64,000 bases of DNA from Streptococcus sanguinis. GTDB taxonomy: Bacteria; Bacillota; Bacilli; Lactobacillales; Streptococcaceae. Below the pieces are notes generated by a model. The model made no database searches, had not been told where the DNA came from, and saw nothing but the letters and a program-made list of their open reading frames with translations. Below, in pieces: positions 30,177 through 39,350 of this stretch. Both the position numbers and the translations under genes were made by a program. How positions within the stretch are numbered: position 1 is the stretch's first letter; the number at the start of each line of letters is the position of its first letter. The stretch spans positions 638,805 to 702,804 of the forward strand of contig NZ_JAHZPA010000001.1 of the NCBI RefSeq assembly GCF_019929225.1, given 5' to 3'.

Positions 30177-31208
30177 CTATCTCTTCAGATCGTCAATCAA
30201 TTCTGCAGCAACAGTCAGAACCTTATCAGCATTAGGGATATAGAGCTGCTCCAGATTCACAGCAAACGGCACTGGCACATTTGGCGCGCAGACGCATTTT
30301 ACCGGACCATCAAGATAATCAAAGCATTTATCAGTCACTACAGCTGCAATATCCGTTGCTGTGTTATTGTGAGGGTTGGATTCATCAACGATAATCAGTC
30401 GTCCAGTTTTCTTGACTGATTCAAAGACAGTCTCCTCATCCCAAGGAGCTACTGTTCTCAAGTCAATGACTTCGACCGAAATACCATCTTTTTCCAAGCG
30501 ATCCGCTACCTCATAAGCAACATAAAGCATTTTACCGATAGTAACGATAGTGAGGTCTGTTCCTTCACGGCGGACAGCAGCCTTTCCAATTGGAACTGTA
30601 TAATATTCTTCTGGCACCTCTCCCTTGATACCATAGAGAGTCTTATCTTCTGAATAAATCACGATATTATCGTCTTCAATGGAAGCCAGCAGTAACCCTT
30701 TAGCATCATACGGAGTTGCTGGAACAACTACCTTGATACCAGGAATAGATCCAAAGAGACCGTAATATGAACCCGAGTGTTGAGCTGCAGCCGAAGCTCC
30801 TGCCCCATGCATGGTCCGCATTGTCATCGGAACCTTGGCCTTACCGCCAAACATATAGCGCATTTTTGATCCTTGCCCCAGAATAGCGTCAAAGCAGAAA
30901 CCGATAAAGTCATTGAACATCAGCTCCGGTACTGGCCGCAAGCCAGTCAGAGCCATTCCAACAGAAGCTGACACGTATCCGTGCTCAGAAATCGGAGTAT
31001 CAATCACCCGCTCTCGGCCGTATTTTGGCATGAGTCCCTTGGTTACACCCATTACACCGCCCCAAGCATCTTCGTTTTCTTCTTCCAAGTGCTTGACTGT
31101 TACACCGCCAGCAATATCTTCTCCCAGAAGGATTACGGTGTCATCTTTTGCCATTGCCTGATCCAGCGCTTCATTGATTGCTTTCATAAATAACAGTTGT
31201 CTAGCCAT
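30177..31208 (-). CDS. acoB: Acetoin/2-oxo acid dehydrogenase E1 beta subunit
   Basis: The 343-residue transketolase-like subunit pairs with E1 alpha to bind thiamine diphosphate. It has the N-terminal VILLGEDIAGG, the central GLRPVPELMFNDF and the C-terminal VEVIDLRTVAPWDEETV typical of E1 beta. It is 13 bases upstream of acoC and 18 bases downstream of acoA. Confidence 0.93.
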   Translation of the reverse strand: MARQLLFMKAINEALDQAMAKDDTVILLGEDIAGGVTVKHLEEENEDAWGGVMGVTKGLMPKYGRERVIDTPISEHGYVSASVGMALTGLRPVPELMFNDFIGFCFDAILGQGSKMRYMFGGKAKVPMTMRTMHGAGASAAAQHSGSYYGLFGSIPGIKVVVPATPYDAKGLLLASIEDDNIVIYSEDKTLYGIKGEVPEEYYTVPIGKAAVRREGTDLTIVTIGKMLYVAYEVADRLEKDGISVEVIDLRTVAPWDEETVFESVKKTGRLIIVDESNPHNNTATDIAAVVTDKCFDYLDGPVKCVCAPNVPVPFAVNLEQLYIPNADKVLTVAAELIDDLKR

Positions 31209-31226
31209 TTGATCAACCTCCTTCTA

Positions 31227-32300
31227 TCAATCAGCAAATACATCTTCCAGCAGAGACTCGGAACGAGGAATCGGACTGTCTTGAGCAAATTTGATAGCTT
31301 CTTCCACATCCTTTCGAGACTCCTCTAATATGGCATCAAGTTCCTCTTCAGTCAAGAGGCCATGCTCGATAGCGTAGTCACGGAAGACATCTAGAGCATC
31401 CACATCAGCCCAGTCTTTTTCTTCACCTTCCAAAGCCTTATACTTCTGCTCATCCCCTTCAAAATGACCATGATCGCGATATGTTACAGCTTCAATCAAG
31501 GTAGGTCCTTCCCCTCTACGAGCCCGCTCTACAGCTTCCTTGGCTACTTGGTAGACAGCGAATAAATCCTTACCATTAACCCGAACGCCGGGCATATTAT
31601 AAGCAGCCGCTCTCTCAGCAATGGTGCCAGACGCTGAAGAATACCATTGCGGTGTCGATTCTGCAAAGAGGTTGTTTTCATTGACAAAGATAACTGGCAG
31701 TTTCCAAATTGATGCCATATTGAGACATTCGTGGAAATTCCCTTCATTGGCTGCACCGTCACCGAAGAAGCAGACAGCCACACTATCGGTTTTCAAGTAC
31801 TTGTTGCGCATAGCAGCACCGGTAGCTAGACCAAAGCCTCCACCAACCATACCATTGGCACCAAGGATTCCCTTGTCCAAATCGGCGATGTGCATAGATC
31901 CGCCTTTTCCTTTTCCAAGTCCAGTCTCCTTGCCAAAAATTTCTGCCATCATTCCCTTTAAATCTCCGCCCTTAGCAACACAGTGACCGTGTCCCCGGTG
32001 AGTACTGGTAATATAGTCCTTGTCTGTCAGATTGGCACAGACGCCGGTAGCAATCGCTTCCTCTCCAGCATAAAGGTGAACAAAACCAGGAATCTGTCCT
32101 GCAGCAAAGAAACGCCGAGTATTTTCCTCAAAATTACGGATATCCCACATGGTTTTATACATGGTCTTGGCTTTTTCTTTGGAAACCTGCTCTACTTCAA
32201 CTTCAGTAGCATCATAGACTTTTAAATCTACTAGCTCTGATACAGCACTTTGGTTTCTTGTTTTGCTCAATTGTTGTGGTAAATCTTTATAATTTGACAT
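31227..32300 (-). CDS. acoA: Acetoin/2-oxo acid dehydrogenase E1 alpha subunit
   Basis: The 357-residue thiamine diphosphate subunit shows the cofactor motif beginning GDGAANEGNFHE and ending NENN, plus the STHRGHGH active-site region. It decarboxylates or cleaves the substrate and transfers the acyl group to lipoyl-E2. It is followed closely by acoB. Streptococci make acetoin from pyruvate, so the operon could reclaim it when glucose runs out. Confidence 0.92.
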   Translation of the reverse strand: MSNYKDLPQQLSKTRNQSAVSELVDLKVYDATEVEVEQVSKEKAKTMYKTMWDIRNFEENTRRFFAAGQIPGFVHLYAGEEAIATGVCANLTDKDYITSTHRGHGHCVAKGGDLKGMMAEIFGKETGLGKGKGGSMHIADLDKGILGANGMVGGGFGLATGAAMRNKYLKTDSVAVCFFGDGAANEGNFHECLNMASIWKLPVIFVNENNLFAESTPQWYSSASGTIAERAAAYNMPGVRVNGKDLFAVYQVAKEAVERARRGEGPTLIEAVTYRDHGHFEGDEQKYKALEGEEKDWADVDALDVFRDYAIEHGLLTEEELDAILEESRKDVEEAIKFAQDSPIPRSESLLEDVFAD

Positions 32301-32315
32301 ATTTTTACCTCCTCA

Positions 32316-33656
32316 TTAATCGTCCTGAACGAGTCTTTTAGCGACCTCTTGTATTAGTTCTGAAGTGGTAGGATGGGCAAAAACTGTTTCAAGAACTTGA
32401 TCCAGCGTTGCTTCAGCCTGCCTCAGCAAAATCAAATTCTGCAGAAGATCTGTACCGTTCGGACCAACGATGACTGCACCTAGTAGAAGATGGTATTTCT
32501 TTTCTGAGATTAGCTTGACATAGCCCTCTGTCTCACCTATAGCAATAGCCCGCCCGTTATAAGAGAAAGGTAGCTGTTGGACCTGAACATCATATCCCGC
32601 CTCCTCAGCCTCATCCTTGCTGAGACCAAAAGAAGCTACTTCAGGACTGGTGTAGAGCGAACGGGGGACACCGAGCGGATCAACTGCTTCTTCAGCTCTT
32701 CGGCAGATAGCTCTCACAGCTTTTATTCCTTCTGCACTAGCTACGTGGGCCAGCATATAAGATTCTAAGAGATCACCGATAGCATAAACATGCTCTTTGG
32801 ATGTTTCGTAGTATTGATCTACCTTGACAAAATTTCGCTCCGTCAAGGCTAATCCCATATCCTTCGCTAGCTCTAGGTTTGGTTTGCGGCCAGTAGCGAC
32901 TAAAAGATGGTCGAAAGCAACCTGCTCGTTCTCAAGCAAGACAGAATTACCAGTTACTTCCTTTATCTGCGCCCCCTGATAAATCATCACCCCCATTTTC
33001 TTTAGTTTCTTTTGAATCACATGTCGCGCTTCTGCTTCTTCGGTCAAAAGAATTTCTGGCGCAACCTCGATAACAGTAACAGCAACACCCAGAGGAGCCA
33101 TAGCAAAAGCTAGCTCAATTGCGATAACGCCACCTCCGATAATGACCAACTTCTCAGGAAGCTCCCTCAAGTCAAAAAACGTATCCGTCGTTAGGTAGTC
33201 AACCTGTTCCAATCCCTTGATAGGTGGTACAAAAGGATAACTGCCAGTAGCCAAAATCACATCTTTGCCACTGGTTTCTTGACCATTGACAGAGAAAGTT
33301 CGGTCTTTGACAAACTTGGCCTGGCCTTCTATATACTCGATACCTAAAGACTTAAAGCTAGCATGAATTCCAGATTGCAAACTGGCAATAACCTGATTCT
33401 TTCGGTCTACCAATTTCTCAAAATCAATCCTTTCAAGCTTGCTCTCAATGCCATAACGCCTAGCTTCCTCCATTGTCAGCAGCCAATGACCGTGCTGGAG
33501 ATAGGCCTTAGACGGTATACATCCTACATTCAGGCAGGTTCCGCCGATAGACTTCTTTTCTACCACAGCCACTTTCTTGCCCAAATGAGCTGCTTCTTCA
33601 GCAGCCACATAACCACCCGGTCCAGCACCGATAATCAAAACATCATAAACAGACAA
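32316..33656 (-). CDS. lpd: Dihydrolipoamide dehydrogenase (E3)
   Basis: A flavoprotein disulfide reductase that reoxidises the lipoyl groups with NAD. It has FAD motif GAGPGGYVAAEEA, redox Cys41 and Cys46 in GGTCLNVGC, NAD motif IIGGGVIAIELA and the C-terminal HPTTSE with the base His. The TTG at 33656 is the preferred start: AAAGGAGG lies six bases upstream and the protein begins directly at the FAD domain. An in-frame ATG at 33740 would add 28 residues of unrelated hydrophobic sequence. No lipoyl domain is fused. Confidence 0.93.
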   Translation of the reverse strand: MSVYDVLIIGAGPGGYVAAEEAAHLGKKVAVVEKKSIGGTCLNVGCIPSKAYLQHGHWLLTMEEARRYGIESKLERIDFEKLVDRKNQVIASLQSGIHASFKSLGIEYIEGQAKFVKDRTFSVNGQETSGKDVILATGSYPFVPPIKGLEQVDYLTTDTFFDLRELPEKLVIIGGGVIAIELAFAMAPLGVAVTVIEVAPEILLTEEAEARHVIQKKLKKMGVMIYQGAQIKEVTGNSVLLENEQVAFDHLLVATGRKPNLELAKDMGLALTERNFVKVDQYYETSKEHVYAIGDLLESYMLAHVASAEGIKAVRAICRRAEEAVDPLGVPRSLYTSPEVASFGLSKDEAEEAGYDVQVQQLPFSYNGRAIAIGETEGYVKLISEKKYHLLLGAVIVGPNGTDLLQNLILLRQAEATLDQVLETVFAHPTTSELIQEVAKRLVQDD

Positions 33657-33837
33657 AACAGGCCTCCTTTCATAAAATGCAAAGGGTGCTCCAACAATCA
33701 AAATAATTGCTGTCGGCTTTAGATACAAAAAGTATCTCATTATTTATTTGTATACCTAAGACTCATTTCAAAATCTCAGGATACAGTCTTCTCAGAAACC
33801 ATGAACCTCCTTTCTTCATTTTCTTTGCCTACAAATA

Positions 33838-33849
33838 GTAAGCGCTTAC
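33838..33849. promoter_or_regulatory. Palindromic cre-like site between the HSP100 gene and the acetoin operon
   Basis: GTAAGCGCTTAC is a perfect 12-bp palindrome, and A/T on each side extends it to 14. It contains the AAGCGCTT core of strong CcpA sites. It lies 182 bases upstream of the lpd start codon. Confidence 0.6.
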
Positions 33850-33863
33850 TTTTTAGAAGAAAC

Positions 33864-36107
33864 TTATACCAAATAATTAAAATCCAGTTGCCCATCCTTC
33901 AAACTGGCATGAACTGCCATTTCAGTTGTTTCCTTATTTTCGATCAAATAACGAGCCAAAGGCGTTTCTAGATAGCGCATAATGCTTCTTTGAATAGGAC
34001 GAGCACCAAACTCCGGCTGGTAGCCCTGCTGGGCTAAAAAAGCATAGACTTCTTCTCTCAGATGAAGCTGAATCTTCTGTTGTTTCAGCCTTTCTTGGAG
34101 CTGCGTAACCATAATTTTTACGATATTGACCATATCTTCTGCCCTTAGAGGGTTGAAAATAACCGTCTCGTCAATCCGATTTAAAAACTCTGGTCTAAAG
34201 CTATGTTGCAGCAAGGATAGAACTTCATCCTGCGTTTCAGAAGTCAGTCCCTGTTCACTTTTGAGACTTTCCAAAATCTGCTGGGAGCCAATATTGCTTG
34301 TCATAATCAAAATAGTATTTTTAAAGTCAATAGTACGGCCTTTAGAGTCTGTCAATCGTCCTTCGTCCAAGACTTGCAGCAGAGAGTTGAATACATCTGG
34401 ATGGGCTTTTTCAATCTCATCCAGCAAAACAATCGAATAAAGCCTCCTACGGACAGCTTCTGTCAGCTGTCCTCCCTCTTCAAATCCGACGTAACCTGGT
34501 GGCGGACCAACTAAACGAGCTACGGCATGTTTTTCCATGTACTCAGACATATCCAGCCGGACCATTTCCAGCTCATTACCAAACAGCCGCTCAGCAAGGG
34601 ATTTTGCCAGAGCAGTCTTCCCGACTCCAGTCGGCCCCAGAAAGAGGAATGAACCAATAGGACGCTTTGGATTTTGAATTCCAGCCCTCGAGCGTAAAAT
34701 CGCCTCCGAAACCTTTTGAACAGCTTGGTCTTGCCCTACAATTCTCTGGCGCAGGAGCTTGTCTAGATTTAGAAGGTGTTCGCGCTCATTGTCCATGATT
34801 CCCTGCACTTTGATTCCCGTTATACGCTCTACGATACTAGCTATATCTTCACGACTGACGTCTAGCTGTTCAGTTTGCGCTTGATCTAGCTGGATTTTTT
34901 TAACAGCACACGCCTCATCAATCAAGTCCAATGCCTTATCTGGCAAATAACGATCTGACAGATAACGAATTGAAAGACTGATTGCTGCCTGCAAGGCCTC
35001 GTCCGTCAGCCTAACTCCGTGAAAGTCCTGATAATTCTCCCGCAGTCCTTGCAGAATTGCCAATGCCTTATCTTGATCAGGCTCCTCAATGCGAATCCGC
35101 TGGAAACGCCCTTCCAAAGCTTGATCCAGCTCGAAACTTTCTCGATAAGCAGCAAAAGTCGTTGTGCCAATGATATTAATCTGCCCCTGAGCCAAGAGTG
35201 GCTTTAAAAGATTGCCTGCATCAAGAGCCCCCTCTGTCCGACCTGCCGTCACGATTTGGTGGATATCCTCAATATAAAGAATAATCTTTCCCTTAGCAGC
35301 CAGCACCTCATCCAAAACAGCCTTGAAGCGCTCCTCAAACTCTCCTCTATATTTAGTCCCGGCAATCAGTCCACCCAGATTTAACTTAAAAACTTCCTTG
35401 CCCAATAAATGTTCTGGAACGTCATCTGCAAGTAATCTTCCAACAAACCCCTCTATCACTTTGGATTTTCCAACACCTGGAAAACCTAGGAGAATGGCAT
35501 TGCTTTTCTCTTTCCTACACAGCACACGGATAATATCGTTTATTTCGTCTTTTCGACCAATTACCTGTCTATCGGTCTTGTCAGTCAGCCACTGATTAAA
35601 GTTAGTCGCATATTTGCTCAGGGCTTGATAGCGACTCTCCTGACTGGAAGAGACAGCTCGTTTGCCTTGGCGAACCTTATTCAACTTTTTCGCAACTAGC
35701 TCCTTATCAATTCCTGCCTGCTTCAAAAAGACAGTTATCGGATTTCTCTGCTGATGAAATAGACTGAGAATCAGGTGCTCTACTGTTACCACCTCGTCCC
35801 TCAGTTCCGCCCTTTCAGCCTCTGCATCATCCAAAAGATTCTTGAGGCGTTGACTATACTGACGTCCGTAGCGGCTCGTGTCCGTATGTGAAAATACAGG
35901 AATCTTGGCTAGTTCCTGATTGATGACGCTGATAAATTCATTAATATCAAGGTCCAAACCGGTATAGAATTCCAAGGCAAAAGCCTGGGGCTGAGTCAGA
36001 ACTGTCCAGACATGCGGAATGTCCACTTGATAATTGTGTTTTTGAATAGCTAATTCCTTTGTAGCATTTAATACTTCTTGCAAAAGATTGGTATAGTGTT
36101 CGGTCAT
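33864..36107 (-). CDS. HSP100/Clp AAA+ ATPase without middle domain
   Basis: The 747 residues comprise a Clp_N repeat region (1-145), AAA1 with P-loop GFPGVGKS (208-215), AAA2 with GPTGVGKT (491-498), LLDEIEKAH and the C-terminal D2-small domain. The coiled-coil middle domain of ClpB and ClpC is absent. AAA1 Walker B reads LYIED instead of LFIDE. No clear [ILV]G[FL] ClpP-docking tripeptide is seen after TSNIGSQ, where the sequence reads EQGL. It is therefore likely a stand-alone unfoldase/disaggregase. It lies upstream of the acetoin operon with cre-like sites on both sides. Confidence 0.8.
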   Translation of the reverse strand: MTEHYTNLLQEVLNATKELAIQKHNYQVDIPHVWTVLTQPQAFALEFYTGLDLDINEFISVINQELAKIPVFSHTDTSRYGRQYSQRLKNLLDDAEAERAELRDEVVTVEHLILSLFHQQRNPITVFLKQAGIDKELVAKKLNKVRQGKRAVSSSQESRYQALSKYATNFNQWLTDKTDRQVIGRKDEINDIIRVLCRKEKSNAILLGFPGVGKSKVIEGFVGRLLADDVPEHLLGKEVFKLNLGGLIAGTKYRGEFEERFKAVLDEVLAAKGKIILYIEDIHQIVTAGRTEGALDAGNLLKPLLAQGQINIIGTTTFAAYRESFELDQALEGRFQRIRIEEPDQDKALAILQGLRENYQDFHGVRLTDEALQAAISLSIRYLSDRYLPDKALDLIDEACAVKKIQLDQAQTEQLDVSREDIASIVERITGIKVQGIMDNEREHLLNLDKLLRQRIVGQDQAVQKVSEAILRSRAGIQNPKRPIGSFLFLGPTGVGKTALAKSLAERLFGNELEMVRLDMSEYMEKHAVARLVGPPPGYVGFEEGGQLTEAVRRRLYSIVLLDEIEKAHPDVFNSLLQVLDEGRLTDSKGRTIDFKNTILIMTSNIGSQQILESLKSEQGLTSETQDEVLSLLQHSFRPEFLNRIDETVIFNPLRAEDMVNIVKIMVTQLQERLKQQKIQLHLREEVYAFLAQQGYQPEFGARPIQRSIMRYLETPLARYLIENKETTEMAVHASLKDGQLDFNYLV

Positions 36108-36208
36108 ATAGTTTCCTCGCTTTTCTACTGAAAACCAAAGTCAACTGCAAACAATATTTTAAAAATTAACCTATTTTAACAAAAACTTAACTTGATAATC
36201 TTATGTTT

Positions 36209-36260
36209 ATTATATCATTTTCACAATCAATATACTAGAAAAAATGTAAGCGTTTTTCAT
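36209..36260 (-). promoter_or_regulatory. Probable promoter of the HSP100/acetoin region with cre-like site
   Basis: Minus-strand TATAAT (36209-36214) has only a poor -35. A cre-like sequence ATGTAAGCG followed by TTTTTCAT (36244-36260) has the conserved left half, but its right half is one base too long for the consensus. Confidence 0.4.
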
Positions 36261-36294
36261 GTTTTAATATAATTTTAACAAAAGATTGTGAAAA

Positions 36295-36337
36295 AAAGAG
36301 CACTGACTTATCCTAAAGGGACAAACCAACACTCTTT
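36295..36337 (-). terminator. Weak terminator after the second MATE gene
   Basis: AAAGAG (36295-36300) and CTCTTT (36332-36337) frame a long loop and are followed by a T run on minus; the stem overlaps the MATE stop codon. Confidence 0.35.
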
Positions 36338-37679
36338 AATTTGTAATATTTTTAGCCAAGCGATTAAGCCGCCACTGAAAGAGAATGCCGCTCATCACCA
36401 AGCTGGCAATGAGACCAATCCAATATCCATAAGGGCCTAAACTAGTATTGTGATCTAAGAAGAGCCCCAGAGGCAGCGAAACTCCCCAATAAGCAATCAA
36501 ACCCAAGTAAAACGGTACCTGAGTATCCTTGTAGCCCCGAAGAATGCCCTGCAAAGGAGCCGCAAAAGTATCTGCCAACTGGAAAAAGAGGCTGTAGGTC
36601 AGAAAAACAGATGTCATACGGATAAACTCGGTATCCGAACCATAGAGAGCAGCCACTCGGTCGCGTAAGATATAGAGAAAGAGAAAGGTAAATCCAGCAA
36701 TTCCCAAGGCCGTCAGCCGCCCAAGTTTACAGAATTTCTTAACATCGTCAGGTCGATTGGCTCCAATTTCATAAGAAACGATAATAGACATTGAGGTTGA
36801 AATACTCATAGGAAAGGCATACATTAAGTTTGAAAAATTCATGGCCGCCTGATGGCTGGCAATGATTAGTGACGAAAACTTAGCCATGACCAAGCCAACA
36901 ACCGAGAAAATCACAACTTCTGCAAAAAACGTTCCGCCAATAGGCAGTCCAAGTCGAATGCCTTCGATTAAGCCTTTTTTGTCTAGCGGTCGAATCTTCC
37001 ATAGCTCATAGGCTCGAACTTTTGGATGTTTGGCTGCTACTAACAAGGATATGAGGAGCAAAACCCAATATGCCAAAGAAGTCCCAAGTCCAGCTCCAGC
37101 TCCGCCCATTTCTGGAAAACCAAATGCTCCGTAGATTAGGGCATAATTAAAAGTGCCATTCAAAGGTAAAAGTAAGAGCATGAGATACATGGAAAGCTTG
37201 GTCAACCCTAGAGCATCAAACAGAGAACGTATGGTGCTAAAGAGCAAAAGAGGAATAATACCGATCGCCAGATACCAAAGATAGTTCTTTGCCACTTCTT
37301 CTACCAAAGGCTCTAGGCCAAGGTGAGACAAAACTAAAGGAGCGCCCACAAATACCAAGGCAAATAAAATTAGCGATAGCCCCAAAGAAAGATAAATAAA
37401 CTGATAAAAATCAGAAGCAATCTTTTCTTTTTTCCCCTGTCCTAAATGATGCCCGATTATAGGTACCAAGGCAGACACAATCCCTATCAGCAGGTCGAAA
37501 AATGGAATCCAAAGACTAGTTGCCATGGAAACACCAGCCAGATGCAGGGTGTCATACTGACCAGTCATGGTCGTATCAACAAATGAAGCTGAAAAATTGG
37601 CCAGTTGGTAGATCAAAATTGGCAAAAAAATAGAAATAAAGAGCCGCATCCGCTGCTGTAAATTATGAGTTTGGTGCAT
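36336..37679 (-). CDS. MATE family efflux transporter
   Basis: A 447-residue integral membrane protein with about twelve segments. The N-terminal region FVDTTMTGQYDTLHLAGVSMATSLW is the MATE signature and is mirrored in the second half. It probably exports cationic drugs or metabolites in exchange for Na+ or H+; the substrate is unknown. It is a single gene downstream of xpt with a 115-base gap. Confidence 0.92.
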   Translation of the reverse strand: MHQTHNLQQRMRLFISIFLPILIYQLANFSASFVDTTMTGQYDTLHLAGVSMATSLWIPFFDLLIGIVSALVPIIGHHLGQGKKEKIASDFYQFIYLSLGLSLILFALVFVGAPLVLSHLGLEPLVEEVAKNYLWYLAIGIIPLLLFSTIRSLFDALGLTKLSMYLMLLLLPLNGTFNYALIYGAFGFPEMGGAGAGLGTSLAYWVLLLISLLVAAKHPKVRAYELWKIRPLDKKGLIEGIRLGLPIGGTFFAEVVIFSVVGLVMAKFSSLIIASHQAAMNFSNLMYAFPMSISTSMSIIVSYEIGANRPDDVKKFCKLGRLTALGIAGFTFLFLYILRDRVAALYGSDTEFIRMTSVFLTYSLFFQLADTFAAPLQGILRGYKDTQVPFYLGLIAYWGVSLPLGLFLDHNTSLGPYGYWIGLIASLVMSGILFQWRLNRLAKNITN

Positions 37680-37794
37680 AGAAATCCCTCAAAAACTTTT
37701 CCTACCCAAGTAAAATCAATGAGCTTAGATTTTTGGAATATCAACTATCTTTACTATACTATAAGCCAGACAGATAGTCAAAAGGAAAAGGAAA

Positions 37795-38376
37795 TCATAT
37801 ATCTGCCTCAGCAAATACAACTTGCCCCTTCTCAAATCCTGCGATTCGCGCCAAAGAAAGAACACGATAACCAGCAGTTTCCAAAAGTTGACGGCCACCC
37901 TGAAACGATTTTTCAATGACAATGCCAACTGCCTCAACCTGGGCTCCTGCTTGCTCAATAATGGTGATCAATCCCTTGGCTGCCTGACCATTCGCCAAAA
38001 AATCGTCAATAATCAGCACTTTATCATCAGAGTTGAGAAATTTCCCAGCAATCGAAACGGTCGAAGTCACTTGCTTGGTAAAAGAATAAACATCAGCCGT
38101 CAAAATCCCTTCTGTCATCGTGATGTTTTTGGCCTTCTTAGCGAAAATCATTGGTAGTCCTAGCGCTTCTGCTACGTATACAGCCGGAGCAATACCAGAA
38201 GCTTCAATAGTCACTACCTTGGTAATTCCTGCGTCCTTTACCACCTCCGCAAAGACCTGGCCAATCTCTTTCATCAGAGAAAAATCAACCTGATGGGTCA
38301 GAAAAGAGTCAACTTTCAGGATATTTTCACCTAACACTTGTCCATCTCTGAGAATCCGTTCTTCTAATTTTTTCAT
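37795..38376 (-). CDS. xpt: Xanthine phosphoribosyltransferase
   Basis: Converts xanthine and PRPP to XMP for purine salvage. The 193 residues include the PRPP motif [11 protein letters not shown] and an N-terminal [16 protein letters not shown] typical of Xpt. The start at 38376 (MKKLEE) follows GGAAAGGAAG; an upstream ATG would include that site in the gene. Unlike many xpt genes there is no pbuX downstream, and I found no purine riboswitch in the 69 bases upstream, which follow tatA. Confidence 0.95.
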   Translation of the reverse strand: MKKLEERILRDGQVLGENILKVDSFLTHQVDFSLMKEIGQVFAEVVKDAGITKVVTIEASGIAPAVYVAEALGLPMIFAKKAKNITMTEGILTADVYSFTKQVTSTVSIAGKFLNSDDKVLIIDDFLANGQAAKGLITIIEQAGAQVEAVGIVIEKSFQGGRQLLETAGYRVLSLARIAGFEKGQVVFAEADI

Positions 38377-38445
38377 TCGTCTTCCTTCCTTTCCAAAATC
38401 CATCTTGATTCTAGCAGAAAAAGCACAGATATCCGTGCTTTCCCT

Positions 38446-38634
38446 TTACTCTTTTTCGTTTTTATTCTCGGTCTTTTCTTCTTCTCCAGCATGATTGATT
38501 GCTTTTTTGAATTCTGAAAACATTTTACCGATAGACTGTCCCAGTTCAGGCAGACGTTTTGGTCCGAAAATAAGCAGGGCTCCCAGAACAATAATGATTA
38601 CCCCAGGTACTCCGATGTCTTTTAAAAGTCCCAT
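38446..38634 (-). CDS. tatA: Twin-arginine translocase subunit TatA
   Basis: A 62-residue protein with one N-terminal membrane helix (about residues 9-24), the FGPKRLPELG hinge and an amphipathic helix followed by a charged tail. It forms the pore-like part of the Tat export system together with TatC, whose stop overlaps its start by one base. Only one TatA-type gene is present, as in minimal Gram-positive Tat systems. Confidence 0.96.
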   Translation of the reverse strand: MGLLKDIGVPGVIIIVLGALLIFGPKRLPELGQSIGKMFSEFKKAINHAGEEEKTENKNEKE

Positions 38635-39350
38635 TAGTTTCTCCTCGTTGATTTTCTTTGATAAATGATGCGACTAAGTAAGATGCTGACTTCATAGAGC
38701 AAAATCAGAGGCACTGTCATAGACAAGTCGCTGATAAAGTCAGCAGGTGTTAGGACAACAGCCAAAACCAGCAAAACGAAGTAAGCGTATCGTCTATATT
38801 TTACCAAAAATTTCGGATTGAGCAAACCGATAGAAGTCAAAAAGGACACCAGAACCGGCAACTCAAAAAGGCAAGCAATCGGAATAGTGGTATGAAAGAC
38901 GAAACTAAGATAATTCTGCGCTGTCAGTCGTGTCTCAAAGAGGCCCTCACCCAGCGACAGCAAAACCTGCAAAATAGCTGGAGTCACAAAGTAAAAGCCG
39001 AAAGCCAGCCCCAGAACAAAACAGAGAAAGGTAGCTGGGATATAAGTGAAAACGGCCCGTGCTTCATTGGCCCGCAAAGCCGGTCGGACAAACTCCCAGA
39101 CCTGATAAACCAAAAATGGCAAGGTCAGGGAAAAAGCGACAAGGCTAGCCAGACTGATATAAATCCAAAGGATATCATCCGGCCCCAGCACCAGCAGCTT
39201 CTGCTCAAAATTACTGGTCAGCCATCGATAAATATCGGCTGAAAAGAGCAAGCTAACTAGAAAAACCAGGAAGAAGCAAGCCAATACCGCTAGAAAACGC
39301 CGTCTGAACTCTGTCAAATGCTCAATAATAGTCTGCTCTTTTTTATCCAT
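38634..39350 (-). CDS. tatC: Twin-arginine translocase subunit TatC
   Basis: A six-helix membrane receptor for twin-arginine signal peptides. It has 238 residues with the conserved EHLTEFRRR near the N terminus, and F(V)TPAI and ADFISDLSM motifs. The start at 39350 (MDKKEQ) overlaps the efeU stop by eight bases; a frame 12 codons longer lacks reason. Encoded with EfeB, the likely Tat substrate. Confidence 0.96.
   Translation of the reverse strand: MDKKEQTIIEHLTEFRRRFLAVLACFFLVFLVSLLFSADIYRWLTSNFEQKLLVLGPDDILWIYISLASLVAFSLTLPFLVYQVWEFVRPALRANEARAVFTYIPATFLCFVLGLAFGFYFVTPAILQVLLSLGEGLFETRLTAQNYLSFVFHTTIPIACLFELPVLVSFLTSIGLLNPKFLVKYRRYAYFVLLVLAVVLTPADFISDLSMTVPLILLYEVSILLSRIIYQRKSTRRN

Noticed and set aside
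33657..33740. 28-codon upstream extension of lpd
   Set aside because: It places AAAGGAGG inside the gene and adds sequence absent from E3 enzymes; the TTG at 33656 fits better.
36108..36180. CtsR operator ahead of the HSP100 gene
   Set aside because: Only one imperfect heptad (AGTCAAC) is seen; the direct repeat required for CtsR is absent, as is a CIRCE element.
38377..38445. Purine riboswitch ahead of xpt
   Set aside because: Expected for xpt in many Firmicutes, but the 69-base gap after tatA is too short and shows no three-way junction or core motifs.
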